Shown one piece after another: positions 60,966-64,000 of a DNA stretch of 64,000 nucleotides. Source of the stretch: Whitmania pigra (lineage: Eukaryota; Annelida; Clitellata; Hirudinida; Haemopidae). Every line of letters starts with the position of its first letter. The stretch's first letter is position 1. A program made the translations under genes and the position numbers. The notes under the pieces were generated by a model. The model had not been told where the DNA came from. It saw only the letters and a list, made by a program, of their open reading frames with translations, and ran no database searches. The stretch is taken from assembly GCA_021613335.1 (NCBI GenBank), contig JAJTWR010000404.1, forward strand, positions 570,001 to 634,000, in the 5' to 3' direction.

Positions 60966-63900
60966 GAACGGAAGCAAATGGCTTCTGAGAATCTATTTTT
61001 TCGATGTAAATTTTTCTAAGTCATAAATATAATTATTTTAATTTAAAATTTTTGTTTTAATTAATAAATAGTTTAACAGAAATATTTGTAAATTATTTTT
61101 TAAATTAAAAAAAGAATATCTTTCAACTCGAATTTAAGAAACTATCACTAAAAATGAATTCACCAAATATAAAGTTTAAATTGTTCAAATAGATTTCTCC
61201 GCAAAGTCATTAAGAATCTGTTTAAAAAATATGATTTATATCGTAGATTTTTAATTTAATGCGATTAATAAAATATGCGAGTGCTAATGCAATGAATAAG
61301 TGCTACTCTTCTATGTACATTACATTACTTGGATTCTACTTCGATTGTTCTATTTTATTAAGAATTCTATAGCTTTGAGTCAAAAAATTACTTTTGTAAA
61401 ATGGTTTAGCTGGTGCTGATTCGTCGTCTAGCTGGCTTTAGTTGTATTCCGTAACACTGCGTGATATGACTGGATCTCATCAAAATGCTAAGCGTCCCCA
61501 TTTTCAGGAGTCAACGAAATAAGTTTTAGCGTTAAAATGTGAATAACTTCTTTTGTAAGTCCTATTTTTCGCGAAGAGTGCATTTCCCAAGGTGTGAAGA
61601 CAAATTTCCTTGTTTTGTTTTTGTTTGAATAAGAAATCATTTATCTTTATCAGATACATTAAACCAGAATTTTAGTGCATTTGAAATTAAGAAATATACA
61701 AATAGCGTTTTATTAGATTTTGTGGTTGATTTAATAAAATAGTATCTTGGGCAAATAGTGCAGTGAAGTGGGATATATGTGGTTTTAGTCATTCTATCCA
61801 AGATCCATGGGCAATGCATTAGTGAGAATATTAAAATTTAGAAGCAGAAATATTAAGTTCCGTTCAAACAAATCAAGAAAATCTTCACTCTCTCATACGT
61901 CAGCTTCAATATTCATTGACTTATAAAGCTAGCGTCGATTCGGGCGTCCTCACTTGAGCCACAAGACAACAGCGCGATGAACTTTGCGAAGACAATAGCA
62001 AGTTGATTGTCCATTTATCGAATTCTGTTACCAAAAAATCGTTGCATTAAGATTTCTACTACGTCTGATAAAATGTTTAACCCTTGATAATTAATTAATC
62101 CCTATAATAGCAGACTCAATTTTTACGCAGGACTACATATTTAAAGGCTTTAATTTAAATTTACAACGTTTTTATTAAATTTATCATCAACGAGTTCATT
62201 TTGGATTCTACAGCTGCTTCTAACTTCCATCATTTCATGGAAGCTCACACAATGCGAGGAGCACTCTCTTCAAGAATCATACGACGAAAAACGACTCTTT
62301 GGCATCTTGATAAAAGGTAAATAAAAAGATTAAATCCACTGAGAAGTTATAAGTAATTGTTTTGCAAATTTATGCCACAGTAACCCGATAGTGGCTGGTT
62401 AGTTGCGGCTCCCAATGATTTCACAGTAAAATTTCTGTGTAAAATCAGGCTCTAGCACTGAGGTTTATTCGTTATAAAAACACTTACAAAACTTCAGATA
62501 ATTAATTTAATTATGAGCATTGTAATATAACTCTTCAAAGACATTGGCAAGGTTTCCAGTAGCGTCTTTCGCCAGCATGTAAGCCACCTAAAGCTGCTGA
62601 TGTCAGTTTCCGGCCGGAATACAACATGTGTCTCTCTATACCACATTCTGATTCACTGTTGCTTGAGGACCAAAAGCAGGGACGTCATTTAGGAAGGGTA
62701 GAAGGAGACAGGAGACTAGACGCAAAATAAGGTCTTTTCCAGGAGCTGTGCGAGGGTTTGCTTTCCCCTGGAAAATGTTGGAATGATGTCCTTGCCCAAA
62801 AGCCAGTACCGAGAGCAATACTATGGATAAATAATAAATTACAGATTAGTTTTCAAAATTTAAAGAGAGTATTATGATTATTATCGTAAAGTTTAAAGAA
62901 ATTTTAATCGATTAATCATGTTGTTAATCATTTCTGCCGACATAAAACTAATGGTTTTTTTTAAATAATAATAATCTCTTAAAACTTACTATAAACAAAA
63001 AATCTTGTTTCTCCTGGTACTGTGTCTACGCACTGAAGAAGTGAGGTCAGAACGATTGCATGTTATTATTCCTAACGCCAGGTCAAATAATTTTGTCGAA
63101 AGTTCGACCCTTCCAAAGTCATCTTTATTGATAATGTTTCTTTAGAAATGCATCACTGTAGCAGGGGAAGGCGACAAAAAATGTAATACAAAAATAAGTT
63201 TTAAATTGTGCGCAATCTAAACATTTCCAGTGATAATGACGTAAAGAAAGCAAGATTGATGTAGGAAATGTGAAAGAAATTTTCCAAAAAGTAGTGAAAT
63301 GATAAACAGTTCAGGAAGGAAGAGTTTATAGTAATTCAATGGTCATAGAGTTAAAAGATTGCTTTGGATGTACGCCGTTCTTTTAAAAAGGATGCAAAAA
63401 GCACATTCAATGGACAGGATTATTATGACATCACAGCCTTTGCAGTCAGAAATATCATTTTAAAATTCCCATTAACACATTTTTAGTCATAAGGTTGCAT
63501 ATCGATCGTTGTATTTAATGTGATTATTTTCATAAATACCAAATGATTATAAATATTGAAATACAAAGCCTTGAATTAATAGGATCGTCAGAAAGAATGG
63601 CACACGGATTTGGCAAGAGGACGATGAACAGCACCATCTATGAACCAGCCGTGGCTGAAAAAGACGAGGATTATGATAAATCTTGTATGATTTTCATTTG
63701 AAAGATTATTTTATAAATAACCAACATATTCATTGAACTCATAAAGGTAAATGGGATCTCGGATGTCTCGGCACTCCAGAAAGAAGTCTAACTTCTATGG
63801 ACAGTGACTTGATCTGGATGAAGATTTTTCAGTCGTGGTTGAAAACACCACAACCCTCGCTAACCCTTAAAAAACTGCTGAATGTCATCGATTAGCTAGT

Positions 63901-64000
63901 CACTTGTTTTGTTCTGTTTGGTGACATTTGCACCAAGTCTTACATACTGTTCACATGATCATCCCTTTTACGTTATCAATTGCATTCAGTGAAGGGATTC
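60966..64000. other. AT-rich DNA without a supported gene
   Basis: No domain, convincing splice-linked exons or long frame on either strand. One 30-35 codon frame starting near 63598 (MAHGFGKRTMNSTIYEPAVA...) looks mildly protein-like and could be a first exon of a gene continuing beyond the window. The evidence is too thin for a CDS call. Confidence 0.5.

Noticed and set aside
63598..63702. Short plus-strand frame MAHGFGKRTMNSTIYEPAVA...
   Set aside because: Only about 34 codons, with no clear donor or partner exon inside the window.

Overview
This is a window of AT-rich, microsatellite-dense nuclear DNA from an animal, very probably an invertebrate and perhaps a lophotrochozoan such as an annelid or mollusc. 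The placement is an inference. It rests on spliced metazoan genes (GT-AG introns), Gypsy, Helitron and LINE remnants, tRNA-like SINEs and very long (AAT)n/(GAT)n arrays.

Layout. (1) 1-8.4 kb: microsatellites, then an unrecognised spliced plus-strand gene with polyQ/His-rich low complexity and a compact cysteine-containing core. (2) 8.4-38.1 kb: a repeat-built region holding five intronless, same-strand (minus) paralogues of an unrecognised protein of about 490-505 aa. Two of these lie in 6.8-kb segments that are almost identical (8427-15231 and 19069-25875). The segments are separated exactly by one Gypsy-type LTR element whose long ORF lacks the integrase core. A decayed Helitron PIF1-type helicase, LINE reverse transcriptase tails and a dispersed short repeat fill the rest. 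(3) 38.1-45.5 kb: a possible orphan exon, a heparan sulfate 3-O-sulfotransferase gene with an intron that is mostly (AAT)n, and an RD3-like gene. (4) 48.7-54.7 kb: a minus-strand CAMSAP/Patronin gene with coiled coils and a complete CKK domain, but no calponin-homology domain in the window. (5) 55.3-58.6 kb: a seven-exon RagC-type GTPase gene, divergent from CAMSAP. (6) 59.3-60.9 kb: RPL19 on the minus strand, with three H/ACA snoRNA-like structures in its third intron. (7) 61-64 kb: AT-rich DNA with no gene I can support.

The conserved single-copy genes are housekeeping or cell-biological (mTORC1 signalling, ribosome, microtubule minus ends, heparan sulfate modification, guanylate-cyclase regulation) and show no functional clustering. 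The most unusual parts are the expanded unknown gene family with its segmental duplication, and the snoRNA-like array in RPL19. The near-identical duplication may be real, or it may be two haplotypes joined in assembly; this cannot be decided from sequence alone.
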